This document shows positions 1 through 9,696 of a stretch of 22,536 nt of DNA, in pieces. How positions within the stretch are numbered: the stretch's first letter is position 1; the number at the start of each line of letters is the position of its first letter. The position numbers and the translations under genes were made by a program. This DNA comes from Chara braunii (Eukaryota; Streptophyta; Charophyceae; Charales; Characeae): positions 127,689 through 150,224 of the forward strand of contig BFEA01001064.1 of the NCBI GenBank assembly GCA_003427395.1, in the 5' to 3' direction. A model generated the notes under the pieces. The model ran no database searches. It was not told the DNA's origin and saw only the letters and a list, made by a program, of their open reading frames with translations.

Positions 1-327
1 TTAGAGCATCTCCTACTAGCATGTGAGTGAAAAGCAAGATCTACACTAAGCCAAATCACAAGTATTGAGCATGAGATCATCCATGAAAGAATCGGGGCAT
101 CACCTACTAGCATGTGAGTGAAAAGCAAGAGTTACATTAGGTTATATCACAAGTATTGAGCATGAGATCATCCATGAAAGAATCGGAGCATCACCTACTA
201 GCATGTGAGTGAAAAGCAAGAGTTACACTAGGCTAAATCACAAGTATTGAGCATGAGATTATCCGTGAAAGAATCGGAGCATCTCCGACTAGCATGTGAG
301 TGAAAAGCAAGATCTACACTAGACCAA
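1..327. repeat. 91-bp tandem repeat, about 3.6 copies
   Basis: The marker CATGTGAGTGAAAAGCAAG recurs with its first base at 20, 111, 202 and 293, an exact 91-bp period. Copies differ by scattered substitutions, for example ATCTCC versus ATCACC just before the marker. The array is cut by the window start, so its true length is unknown, and the last copy stops where the purine tract begins. No coding potential is apparent. It is probably a local satellite or minisatellite. Confidence 0.93.
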
Positions 328-600
328 TAGGGAGGAGAAAATGAGAGAAGAAGAAGAGGAAGAGGAAGAAGAAGAAGAAGAGATGGAGGAAGAAGAAGAA
401 GAAGAAGTAGAGGGAGAAAAAGAAGAAGAATATGAAGAAGGGAAGGAAGGAGGAGAAGAGTGAAGAGGAGGAAGAAAGAGAAGAAGAAGAGGAAAAATAA
501 GAAAGAGGAAGGAGAAGAAGTAGAAGAAGAAGAAGAAGAAGAAGAAGAAGAAGAAGAAGAAGAAGATGGAGAAGAAGAAGAAGAAAATGGAGAAGAATCC
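328..600. repeat. GAA/GAG polypurine microsatellite tract
   Basis: About 270 bases on the plus strand are almost entirely A and G, with runs of GAA, GAG and GGA triplets and a near-perfect GAA run around 520-565. Open frames on both strands here (poly-Glu, poly-Ser/Leu/Phe) are products of the repeat and not genes. The tract directly abuts the 91-bp array. Long purine-pyrimidine tracts of this kind can form intramolecular triplexes; whether this one does is inference. Confidence 0.92.
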
Positions 601-1396
601 CCGCCCTTCCACTCACCTTCTTGTTGCCTTGGAGATGGAGCCTCAACCTTGATGAAGCTTCCTCCTTCTTGCACAACTACCTCCTTGGCTAAGACTTTTT
701 TCTTCCTCAAGCCCCTCTCCTTCCTCTCTCACTTTTTCCCAAGTTGCCACAAAGCTCCTATCACCATGGCTATGGAGTCCTCCCCTCTAGGAGGGCTAAT
801 GAGACTCCCTCTAGCCTTTCTCTCTTCCTCACACCCTGGGGGCTATGGCGGATCACCTCCGTAGTGCCAGCCTCACTATCTCTAGCCTCTAAAGCTCCTC
901 TCCCTAGCTCATGGCCTCCACCAAACTCCCAAACTGACATGGGTTCCCCTTTCCTCTCTCCAAGTGAAAGATTGTTCTTATGAGCTCACTTGGGCAGCAT
1001 GGGCACTCCTCATGCAATTGTGAATGTGGCGGACTGAATTCCCAGCTTATGTAGGCTGAAACGAGCAGTCCGGCCAGCCCATGGGCCTCCCCATGTGCCT
1101 TGAGGTGAACCGAGGTACCCCCAAGGCAAAATTTCACTACTAGGCCCTTCTAGAGGTACCCGGACCTCATTTTGGCCAAGTGCATGCAGTCCAAGTGGTT
1201 GGTACCAACTCGGATTGCCTCTTAGCCTCCTTCGGCCTCTTTTCTACTCCCAGAATGTTACCCCATTGGGTCCTAATGCCCAAGGGGCAACTTTACTTGA
1301 GAGAAAAAAACCTAGTGAGCCTTGTTCTCGATTTTTTCAGTTTCTACCCCATTTTGGGGAGGCTGAGATATTTTCCCATGCAACGGTGCATTTTCA

Positions 1397-1423
1397 GCCT
1401 TGGATCTGGTTGAGATCCAAGGC
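1397..1423. repeat. Perfect 11-bp stem hairpin
   Basis: GCCTTGGATCT (1397-1407) and AGATCCAAGGC (1413-1423) are exact reverse complements around a 5-base GGTTG loop. It is one of several unrelated-sequence hairpins in this AT-rich stretch. No T-run follows, so it does not look like a terminator. Confidence 0.85.
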
Positions 1424-1734
1424 CAGCAATATTTTGTGTCACCCCCAAGTAGCCCTTGCTTCAAATTTGAGCCCCTAAGTCCACTTTTTCAATTTTTGGT
1501 GCATATGGCTTTCTTTTTGGGCCAAATGCACAGTTTTGTCTCTTTCCCTCTTTCGTTTCTTTCCATTTTGGGTTGCCACCTCATTCCGTAGCTAGCCGTT
1601 TTGAGCTGGCCCACAAAAAACGACTAGTTCCTCTCCACCATGAGATGTGATCTCAGATCTATGGTCCAAATGAAAACCGGTCATTTCTCTTTTGTATTTT
1701 CTCTCATTTTTTTCTTTTTAATTCAGATTTTGTT

Positions 1735-1775
1735 GAGATATGGGCCCAAGGGCCATATCTCTACAATCCGGATTG
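1735..1775. repeat. Hairpin followed by 12-bp palindrome
   Basis: GAGATATGGGCCC (1735-1747) pairs with GGGCCATATCTC (1750-1761), leaving one bulged G and a two-base AA loop. Three bases later CAATCCGGATTG (1764-1775) is a perfect 12-bp palindrome. Two self-complementary elements in 41 bases is unusual for background DNA, but no function is evident. Confidence 0.8.
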
Positions 1776-1807
1776 CCCTCCCTCATTCTAGGAGGGATAA
1801 GCTCACA

Positions 1808-2320
1808 GTTGGTACCTGCCAGTCCCTACCGTGCAGGTCCTAATGAGCCGGTACACTCTCCTTCACTCTTTTCTCCCTTTTTGTCTCATTCTCTCTCTAT
1901 TTTCTCTCATTTTTCTTTCTTTTTCTTTTATTCTTATTGTGACAAGTGTCCACAAGCTGTGCACTCTCTTTCTAGACCGTGGAGCCTCATTCATGGCCAA
2001 ATTCCTGGCTGGCATTTGGCCATTATATCTCGGATTTCAACCATGGCACCCCCATATCCAATTTTGAGCCCCTTTTGCTCCGATTTTCTAAGGGCAACCT
2101 TTTTCTCATGTTGAGCCTCTTGAGGCCCTATTTGCTCATGCCTAGCTATTCCGCAATACCTCTGACTGCTAGGCATCTTTCCCAACACCATTATTTCATT
2201 CTCTTTTCTCTCATGACTCTCCCCCTTGGCCCCACTAGTGATGCTAATATTTTCCACCATTTGCATCCTCGATCTCGACGGTGCCGTTCGCTTGCGCAAT
2301 TATTTCTTGTGTTGGCCCAT
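1808..2320. repeat. Diverged direct repeat, copy 1
   Basis: This segment shares ordered blocks with 3215-3760. The blocks are ACCTGCCAGTCCCTAC; a pyrimidine run followed by CAAGTGTC; TTGCTCCGATTTTCT followed by TTTCTCATG; ACTAGTGATGCTAATATT; and GATCTCGACGGTGC. The same order in both places indicates an old segmental duplication about 1.4 kb apart, with many substitutions and indels between blocks. A hairpin with 10-bp arms ATGGCCAAAT/ATTTGGCCAT lies at 1993-2023. Confidence 0.6.
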
Positions 2321-2668
2321 GGTTCCCTTGGGACATCTCAAGTCCCCACCACTTTCCTCCACAATAGTTTCATTTTCTTGTCCCGCCGGTAGTCCCGTCG
2401 GCGCGTGTCCCATTTTTCGACTTTTATTATTTGACCCCCTTTGGTTCCTGGCAACATCCCGGTTGGTGTCCCATTTTTATTTTTGGACTTCCTTACCCTT
2501 GGTGGTCCCAACGTCTCTCCCTTAGGTGCCACATGTGTGTCGATTTTTCTAGGCCGTGAGATCTCATTTCACGGTTGTCGTTTACCGTCTCCACTTGCCT
2601 CATGCCGAATTTGCTCCTTTCTAGCCTTTCGGACTTGCCGCGGCTCATTTTCCTTTAGCCTAGGTACC

Positions 2669-3020
2669 CCCATGCAGTCTGTTATTTCTCGGACTGCAAT
2701 CATGATCATTTTCCTCGTCCCACAACCCCACAACTTGCCCCATGCTAAAAGAAAATGAAGCGTTTGATTTCTAAGTGCATCCAGGCTCAATACTGGCTCC
2801 GGATGCACCTAAAACATGTGTTTTCCCTTCCCCATGCAGTCCCTTGCAACTCGGACTGCAATAGGGGTCAATTCCCTAGCCCCAATGCCCCACAACTGAC
2901 CCCTAATTGAAAGAAAAAGAAACGTCATCTTCTAAGTGCATCCGGACTCAATTTTGGTTCCGGATGCACAAAAAACATGTTTTCTTTCCCCCATGTAATC
3001 CGTTATTTTTCGGTTGCATG
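2669..3020. repeat. 161-bp tandem repeat, two copies plus part of a third
   Basis: Two successive units each carry a hairpin on the theme TGCAGTCC...GGACTGCA (2673-2698 and 2835-2860), then a CCCCACAACT block. A second hairpin on the theme GTGCATCC...GGATGCAC follows (2775-2808 and 2936-2969; 11-bp stem in the second copy). The spacing between equivalent points is 161-162 bp. A third, decayed start lies near 2994. Both hairpins persist in both copies although the units have diverged elsewhere. Confidence 0.8.
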
Positions 3021-3081
3021 AGGCTTTGATTTTTTTTTTTTCTCTGCAAAAAAAAATAAAAATCCAAATACATTGCAACCG
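3011..3081. repeat. Long imperfect foldback around a T-run/A-run
   Basis: CGGTTGCATG at 3011 is mirrored by CATTGCAACCG ending at 3081. Between them a T-run and an A-run can pair across a short CTCTGC loop. The arms can form about 25-30 pairs with a few bulges. It sits exactly where the third copy of the 161-bp unit would have its hairpin, so it may be a remodelled version of that hairpin. A small-RNA precursor is possible, but nothing specific supports it. Confidence 0.6.
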
Positions 3082-3214
3082 CCATATTCCAGAATGAATC
3101 TGGTCACAGATGTATCTCCCCAAGTGGCCGTTTTTTACCGTTAAGACATTTTTCTCTTTTCTTTTCTTTTCTCTTTTCTTTTCCTTTTTTTTTCCTCCTT
3201 TCTTGGACATTAGG

Positions 3215-3760
3215 GACCTGCCAGTCCCTACTTGTGGCAGTCTCTACTGACTGCCAACTCACTCACTCCCTCTCACTTTTTTTGTCTTATTCTCCCACAT
3301 TTTCTTTTCTTTTCTCTCTTTTTTCTAGCATGCCAAGTGTCAAGTGACTGTTAAGGTCATTTTCTAGCATTCTTCTCTTAGTTTTGGCCCTTCTTATGCC
3401 CAAGGTGCAGTCCGTTATATCTCGGACTACAATGGTGGTCTTTCCATGCCCATGAGAGCTTCCTTTTACCTCCATTTTTCTCCCACAGTGGCCCCTCTTG
3501 CTCCGATTTTCTCCCGGATGCCTATTTCTCTCATGGGGTTTCTTTTGACTCCATTTTCTTGAGGGAGGCTGATCCGATATTTTTTGGATTGCTCCCATGC
3601 CTCCCACCTGAAGTTTCTTTACTTTTTCTTTTCCTTTTGACCTTCCCGTTTGCTACCATTAGTGCCCGCACTAGTGGTGCTAATATTCTCGGTCGTCAAG
3701 ATCTCGATCNTGACGGTGCACCTTGTCTTAATTATTTTTCTCTCATGCGGTGCCGCCATT
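3215..3760. repeat. Diverged direct repeat, copy 2
   Basis: This is the counterpart of 1808-2320, with the same blocks in the same order: ACCTGCCAGTCCCTAC, CAAGTGTC, TTGCTCCGATTTTCT, ACTAGTGGTGCTAATATT, then GATCTCGATC and GACGGTGC interrupted by one ambiguous base at 3710. An imperfect TGCAGTCCG/CGGACTACA hairpin (3406-3431) relates it to the 161-bp array. No coding potential is seen. Confidence 0.6.
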
Positions 3761-3800
3761 TCCTTTTGAGACTTTCATATATCCCCGCCATTCGTCCAAT

Positions 3801-3920
3801 CGGTGGTCCCCGACACTTAGTCCCGCCGACAGTTCCCGACACTTAGTCCCGCCGGTGGTCCCTGACGCTTAGTCCCACCGGTGGTTCCCAACACTTAGTC
3901 CTGCCGGCAGTCCCCGACAC
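3801..3920. repeat. 26-bp minisatellite, about 4.6 copies
   Basis: Units beginning CGGTGGTCCC and continuing CGACACTTAGTCCCGC start at 3801, 3827, 3853 and 3879, and a partial unit starts at 3905. Copies differ by one to four bases. There is no spacer between units, so it is a head-to-tail array and not CRISPR-like. A looser CCCGCCGG...TCCCGTCGG pair occurs near 2389 in the upstream duplicated segment, suggesting where the array expanded from. Confidence 0.88.
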
Positions 3921-4444
3921 ATTTTGCCTCGGATGCCATTATTTTTACTTAGTCCCACGTGGCCCCGAATGCCTTTCCCCAAGGTGTCCCACATTCCTTG
4001 GGCGTTTTCCGGGTGACCCCTCTCCCTTGTCTTTTCTCGCGCCTTGCGCACCCTGGTTCGTTTGGTCGCGGGGCCTCCATCTCGAGGCTCCGGTAGGTGG
4101 CCCCCATGTTGGGCCCTTATTCTCTAGCTTCCCACGGCCTCCGGGCCGTCCATCTCTTGACTTCCTCATTCTTTCGTCGCTGTCGTGCCGCGTTTGTTGG
4201 TTCAAGGGCCCCTTGGCCTTTGTCTTGTTGAATTCCTCCCGGCCTCATGCTATGTTCTATATGCCCTTGTTCTTGCACTTACTCGCTTGCCATCGCTGGT
4301 TCTCTCCTCCTGCGGTTCTCACCCCAGGGCATCACTCCCTCCTGCGGCCTAATCCTTTGTCTTTTCTCTCTCTCTTTCCTCCTTACTCTAGATTTCTCTG
4401 TCGTGCACAATTTTTCTATATTTAGTCTCTCGAGTGATGGGAAG

Positions 4445-4810
4445 TTATTCGGGACCCACCAGTTCCGGCACCGGAAGGTCCAAGTTTACGCCCCCAAATT
4501 CCACCCTTGCACACCATTCCAGCTTCACTACTAGATACACTGTGTCTTCCATCGATTTTATTCCCACCCAGTCCATTACTAGGTTGCTTACCCCGTTCCT
4601 TGCAGGCATACTTATCTCTACCCTGCCATCTATCTCGCTTGGCGGCAGGATCTCACGGGGTCTGTCCTCCCAAAGCGTCATTCTTCGAGCCATCCCGCGA
4701 CGTTTTCCTTCTCGCTTTCGTCCGATCGACTGCTGCATCCACCGAAATTCCATGCCTCCTAGGTTCAGTCCTTTCATCCTTGCAATAATAATCTTCCTCC
4801 TATCGTCCAC
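4445..4810 (-). pseudogene. Decayed unknown protein, start of module 3
   Basis: A 121-codon open stretch lies in the same frame as module 2, separated from it by a stop-rich 100-base gap. EIDGRVEISMPARNG corresponds to the GGIEMTLPARN start of module 2 and the DGVSVILPEEG start of module 1. DTVYLVVKLEW corresponds to GTVILWVERVW. Only the N-terminal third of the module is readable; the frame stops at 4445 and the rest of the module is not found. The first half of this stretch is Arg-rich and may not be coding in this frame. Confidence 0.4.
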
Positions 4811-4906
4811 CTATTTCCGATCCCGGTTTTTATCCCTTACTTACTACAATATTTCCCTACCCGCATGTCGTTGGCGCCCTTCCTGTTTTAAGGACCGTGC
4901 TTCTGA

Positions 4907-5620
4907 CTAGAACCATAAAACTTCGAACAGTAGAAATACGTCGCCTACATGCGAGGGGGTTGTTGCCACCTCGCGACGAAGTATTGCATCCTCTGTTCTG
5001 TCGTCCACCTCAATCCGGTCGTCCTTAATGACTTTCAGGATGTCGACGACCTCTTTTGCTCTATCGCCATGGAAGGGTCCTACTGCTAGCGAGATCTTAT
5101 AGTAGGCATCGACCAGCCACGAGGAGCCCAGGTCTACTTCGTCCAACGATTCTGCCACCTCGTAGATGTGTTCGTACCCACCGCACCAATCCGCCACAAA
5201 ATGCGGCACCCAGGTCTGGACTAACTGGTACAACAACCTAAGCTTTTCCCATCCCCCTATTATAACCCCGCTGTTTATCTCATCCCACCCCTCATTGGCG
5301 AATCCTTGCGCCATATCGTAAGTCCATTGCTCGGCCTCCCCCAAGATCCACATTGGGTTTTGTCGGGACGCCAGTGCTATGCAGAACAAATGTCAACCTC
5401 TTTTCGATAGGTACACCGTCCCGAGGGATTCTACATTCCCTTCGGCTACGTCGTCCCATCCTTCTTCCTCTCTCAATGGGTTCCATACCCTTTCTACCCA
5501 CAGAATGACAGTTCCGATATGATCTCCTTCCCCATCTAGTCACAAGTCGTCCATCTTCACTCGTTCCTCGCTGGCAGGGTCATTTCTATCCCTCCTTCGA
5601 GCCGCGTTGATTTCCATCCC
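4907..5620 (-). pseudogene. Decayed unknown protein, tandem module 2
   Basis: This is a second, highly diverged copy of the module at 5557-6636. Its landmarks align in the same order: GGIEMTLPARN (in the previous frame, about 5565-5600), GTVILWVERVW, GTVYLSKRG, WILGEAEQW, WVPHFVADWCGG and PFHGDRAKEVVDIL, then an acidic run (IEVDDRTED). From about 5560 it uses a different frame from module 1. TGA stops lie at 5540-5542 and 5393-5395, and the long uninterrupted part is 5389-4907, ending in TAG. The conserved pattern (LWVE..W, YLSK.G, VP.F..D, PF.G..A.E...IL) shared with module 1 is the main evidence that both are genuine. The function is unknown. Confidence 0.55.
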
Positions 5621-6636
5621 CTAAACATCCGATCATTTAAGCGTTGTTCCCTAACCACGCTTGTCCCCTGCACAGTGCCGACCACCCATATCATTCCTGC
5701 CCACGGACCCATTCCTCAAAAGTCCCAGTCCTCAATTGCATCATCTTCCTCCCCATCGATAAAGTCGTTTTCCTCCTCATACAAAAAATCCTTTAGCTCA
5801 TCCAGAAATGTCTTCCCTATCGCTACATTCTTGTAGATTATTCTTCAATGGATGGGGCTCAGGACAAACACATAGTCCGTGTTGAGACAGTTTAGTATCT
5901 CAGCTAGCTCTCTTGCCCAATTTCCTTTGAAGGGGTTCATTTCGACCGATGGTCGGAAGAAGTTCTGCCTTGCGCCTTGGTACAGTCCAAGGCTTGACAT
6001 GGATTGACATATTTGTACCAGCCTACTCCGGGTTCCGAAGACCGCATCCACCAAGAACGGAGGCACGATGCACCTCATCGTCTTGAGTGGTCGCCTTACG
6101 TTTCCTCTGTCCCCGAGTTCCACCCGCACGTCTATCTTATCCATTTTCATTTCCTCCCGCTGACATGCCGCCCATACTACTTCCCGTTCCGCCCGCCTAA
6201 ACAATTTGTATGGGATTACCCCTAACGCCAGGTCCACAACCATTGCGTTCTCTCCTTCCTTGGACAAGTAAATTCATCCCCGGGCCTCCACAGTCCCCCG
6301 AAATTCCAAATCTGTCAAGCTTGGCATTAGCTGGGTTAGGTTGACCTTGGTCCACAACATTTCTATCCAAAGGAAGGCGTCCTCTTCACCCAACATCAAG
6401 GTTTTGTATGCTGGCTCTATATCTGTCGAGGTCCCTTCCTCCGGTAGAATGACGGATACCCCGTCCTTCACATCTATTGGCATTTCTGGTCCGCTGGAAT
6501 AGATTGGGGATGATAACCACCATGTCATCTTGGTTCCCGCACCCGATCCCTGTTTTTCACAACCAAGCACCGACACCGGTTCTTGGGTCCGATCAGCCTT
6601 ACATCCTGGATGGGAATATTTCAAACCCCTCATCAA
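5557..6636 (-). pseudogene. Decayed unknown protein, tandem module 1
   Basis: I do not recognise this family. Reading leftward on the minus strand in one frame from 6636, protein-like sequence continues for about 360 codons, interrupted by TGA at 6274-6276, 5845-5847, 5716-5718 and 5557-5559. Landmarks in order are DGVSVILPEEG, a FLWIEMLW segment, IYLSKEGENAM, YKLFRRAERE, VPPFLVDAVFG and PFKGNWARELAEIL. An acidic stretch follows (YEEENDFIDGEEDDAIEDWD). The first ATG is at 6631-6633, just inside an upstream stop at 6640-6642. Mixed hydrophobic and charged composition and the recurrence of landmarks in module 2 argue for real, old coding sequence. The reading frame changes at about 5560, where module 2 continues. 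It may be a dead host gene or an accessory gene of an old mobile element. No signal peptide or membrane segment is evident. Confidence 0.55.
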
Positions 6637-6639
6637 GGT

Positions 6640-8807
6640 CTAGCCTAGTCTACCTTCCCATTCCCAAGCTCTATCCTTCCTTGGATACGCTTGAACGGTC
6701 CCCTTCACCCAAGCTCATTTTCTTGGTTCCTTTCAAGGATGACCTCTATCTCTTTCCCTCATGGTCTTCACTCACTCGTGTGGACTTAGGCGGGAGGTGG
6801 GAATAGACTAGAATCTTGGTCCTGCCCAACAACTCATATCTCAATCAACTTCACAGAGGAGGATTACAAAATACAAAAGACGTAGACAATCTCACACACA
6901 GTCGTAGTCATCTCCTCACCGCCCTCAAGCACAGCTCAACCGTCGCGAGCGCGGTACCTCAACTCCGGCACAGGGTATCACCCCTCTCCGTTTGCCCAGA
7001 GTACCCCATCCCTTCTTGCCACCCTTGTACACCCTGGTTGGCACCGAGAATCACCCCGCGCACCCCGGTAGGAGCAAAGGTTAGTCGTCCAGGCATTCAC
7101 ATCCATTGGTCCGTTTAGGAGTTTGCCTTTTCCATGCCGTACTTTGGGAAGCTACTAATCGTCCCTGAGGCGCCCTCCTTGCCCCACATGCAGTGGTCTT
7201 TCCTCCATCTGCTGACAAACAGCCGCCCCAACCGAGGAGACGTTTCGCATCCCGCCGAGCAAGGTGTCGAGCCATGCTCGGTCCGCCTTGGAGGGAGTGC
7301 TACTAATCAACTGGCGAGACCAACTCCTGCCAGCAGCCCAGTGGACCAACCTGCCGCACATGAGACAAAGTGGCACTTAAAAGGAACGACGTTTCGCAGT
7401 CCGCCCCAGCTGGTTCAGACCCTCTTCCTTCCTTTCCGCAGGCAGGATGCTCAATTCCCCTCAAGCAGGTCACTAGTCCCAAGCGGGACACCTATAGTAT
7501 AAGTGCCTTTCCCTCGGTGCATCCGGCGCATCCTACCCATGCCTCGCATTATCTCTCGGGACTGTGCATGCCACTCCCCCTATTATCCATACACAGCTGC
7601 TGGTTCCTTTTCATGAGCATCTTTGAGGGTGAGCTAGTTTTTCTTGGAGTCTAGCAACTCCCTTCATTCCCATTCTCTTCCTTAGTCTGTGGTTTCATAG
7701 GGCAGGATTGTTCTTTCTCAATTTCCGTTGTGTTCATGTAAGTTCCTTCAAGCATTTCAAGTGTATAGTGTATGGGCCCGTTGGGCCCAAAAGAAGAAGA
7801 AAGAAGAGCACACAGCCGGTCGGATCACTCTGCCGTGGGATTTTCATTGGACCCCGGTCAAAGCCGAAGCACCAACCGCGTGCCAGGTAACCGAAGTCCT
7901 TCTTTCACACGAAGAGGAAGGGTCGACCTGCGACTTGCCAGATGCTTCCCCGGACTGGCGAACACCAGCACCGGAAGAAGGGGGCTAAAACCACTCCGCA
8001 AAGGAGTGAGATGATCAAGTGTGCAATCAAGCATGTTATACCTCCAGGCCTGGCCATGCCATGCGCCCAGTCACTCTCAAGTATGATTCTCTCAAAGGGA
8101 AGAGCATTCTCAAGTCCTTATTTCCTTTTCTTTGGTTGTGTACACGGTCATGCGTAGGGCGCCCCCTCCAGGATGGCAAGGGTCAGTTTAACCCCCTGCC
8201 CGTCACCTCCACCATTTTCGTAGGGCCAAACCCCGTTAGACTTTCGAGCCTGTGTCGACCCCCCTGCGTGTCCCAGTTGGCTTGGCCCGCCCACGCTCAT
8301 GCTCACCGCGCGGGCCATTTGTCATAGGGTCACCCCCACCTAGTGCTTTGAGATGGATGAGGGTGGGCCATCGAGCAAGAGAGCTTTGACGTTACGGATG
8401 TAGCTCAACCCTCGTGTAGGATGGTAGTCTCGCTACTCCAATCGCATGCGCAGTTTCTTTGATTCTCGGTTGTGTTTGTAGGCAATTGCTCCTTTCAACA
8501 CTCAAGCAGTCCAAGGGGTCCTTTGAGATTTCTTTTCCTTTATGCGTAGGCTAAGCGTCATCCTTAGGCCACGCATCCGTTCCCTAGTACCATGGTCCTA
8601 TGACTTCATTGGGTCGGGATCACTCGACCCTCCCCCTTAGTCGGTCTACACCCATTAGCATTCTATGCATCAAGTTCACAACTTTCATCGGTACCCCTTA
8701 GTCTTTTCGGAGTTTCCATCTACATTCAAACGGCTAGATCACACTTCAGTCATTCCAACGTCACTTCTTCCTCATTTTGATCCCCCATTCAAGGTTTCTT
8801 GCACAAG
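6640..8807. other. No recognisable gene
   Basis: I see nothing I can name in this 2.2 kb. Open frames are under 125 codons and overlap one another. The most protein-like is 7728-7988 on the plus strand (about 86 codons, Lys-rich and then acidic, with LPWDFHWTPVKAEAPTACQ), but it has no upstream continuation or recognised motif. The composition is more GC-balanced than 0.6-4.4 kb. Decayed repeats or the untranslated flank of the minus-strand pseudogene are both possible. Confidence 0.4.
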
Positions 8808-8811
8808 GTCT
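8808..8811. repeat. Target-site duplication GTCT, left copy
   Basis: GTCT directly precedes the TGTGACG start of the 5' LTR and recurs directly after the CGTCACA end of the 3' LTR (21878-21881). Four bases is at the short end for Ty3/gypsy elements, which usually give 4-6. The match shows that both outer LTR ends belong to one insertion. Confidence 0.75.
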
Positions 8812-9591
8812 TGTGACGAACCACTTTCTGTAACGCGCGATTTCCTGTGCGGTTGCAACGAGGGGTCCTAAGCTGGGAGGGTTGGGCCAATTACGGGAGA
8901 TCGGGATCGGTGGAAAATTGCATCAGTGCCCTTGCTTTTGTCCTTTTCGTCGCTTCTTTTCATATAGCTGGGTTCGGAGCAGAGTGTGTCCGGGGACGGC
9001 TGGTTGATTGATTGGTCGGTTGATGGTTGGCACGTCACCCCTTGCGCGACTAATAAATGTTAAAGTCGTTTCTTCCGTTTCGGTTTCGGTCTTTTGGGCG
9101 CGGACATCGCGCGGGAATTTGCCTCGTTCTTTTTAAAATTTTCTTTTTGAATTTTGTCGAGCCCCGATAGCTCTCGGAATTTCGGATTTTCCCCCTGAAG
9201 TTNGTGCTTTTTGCTTTTTCNCATTAGATAGGAATTTAGGATTTCAGTAATTAGGATTTTTCTGCCNCGCGGCGCCTTTTGTCTACGCGCTTCTTCATGC
9301 GGCTGCAACGGTATTCGGATTAGTGGGCGCCCTTAATCGCGTGTGTAACTGTAATTTTGGGCGGGCGCCATCGTAACTGTATCTTTCTTCTTGCACTTCG
9401 TCTCTCCCGCCCTCCCTCTGTTTCTTTTTCTGTTATTTTTGTAAGTCGCGCGGCTTGCATGCTCGGATCGATGCGTGGAGAAGGGCTACGTCCCCCACGC
9501 CGCGGCCTGATCATGCAGAACGCAGGCACTCCCTCTCTAATCCTCGTTCTAGGTCTTGGTAATTCCGTGTTCTTCGCGCATGCATGCACGC

Positions 9592-9598
9592 TATAAAA
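9592..9598 (+). promoter_or_regulatory. TATA box of the 5' LTR
   Basis: TATAAAA lies in GCATGCATGCACGCTATAAAA, 780 bases into the LTR. Transcription would be expected to start about 30 bases downstream, near 9625. The same sequence is at 20315-20321 in the 3' LTR. The ATGCATGC-type palindrome just upstream resembles RY-type plant promoter elements, which is inference. Confidence 0.75.
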
Positions 9599-9688
9599 TC
9601 CGGCTGCGCGATTAGTTAGCTCACTTAACCCGTTGTTGGAAGCTCGGGGTTGCGCGATCAGGAAGGGTCGGCACACGAGCGAAGTAAG

Positions 9689-9696
9689 AGGTGAGT
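9689..9696 (+). promoter_or_regulatory. Candidate splice donor in the R/U5 leader
   Basis: AG|GTGAGT is a perfect match to the plant 5' splice consensus, about 65 bases after the predicted transcription start. It is also present in the 3' LTR (20412-20419). If used, it would let the element make spliced RNAs from its very long leader, for example for the downstream ORFs. No acceptor can be fixed by eye. Confidence 0.35.

Larger units (their letters stand above)
601..4440. other. Pyrimidine-rich non-coding region with hairpins and diverged repeats
   Basis: No convincing gene is visible in this 3.8 kb. The plus strand is strongly C+T rich, with many short runs such as TTTCTCTCATTTTT. Open frames are short and low in complexity. 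Structure comes from short inverted repeats, a 161-bp tandem duplication, a 26-bp minisatellite (both listed separately) and a diverged duplication of about 550 bp. The region most likely consists of old, decayed repeats. One ambiguous base lies at 3710. Confidence 0.6.

Noticed and set aside
228-864. Overlapping long ORFs on both strands rich in Glu, Ser, Leu or Phe
   Set aside because: They are translations of the GAA/GAG repeat in different frames, low in complexity and without motifs.
3801-3920. CRISPR-like array
   Set aside because: The 26-bp units are head to tail with no spacers and imperfect copies, so this is a minisatellite.
6816-8327. Several 60-120 codon ORFs on both strands
   Set aside because: They overlap each other in different frames, have no recognisable motif and no repeated pattern like that in the 4.4-6.6 kb modules.
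9052-9057. AATAAA in U3 as the element's poly(A) signal (also 19775-19780)
   Set aside because: It lies more than 500 bases upstream of the predicted transcription start, outside R, so it cannot serve the element's own transcript in the normal LTR scheme.
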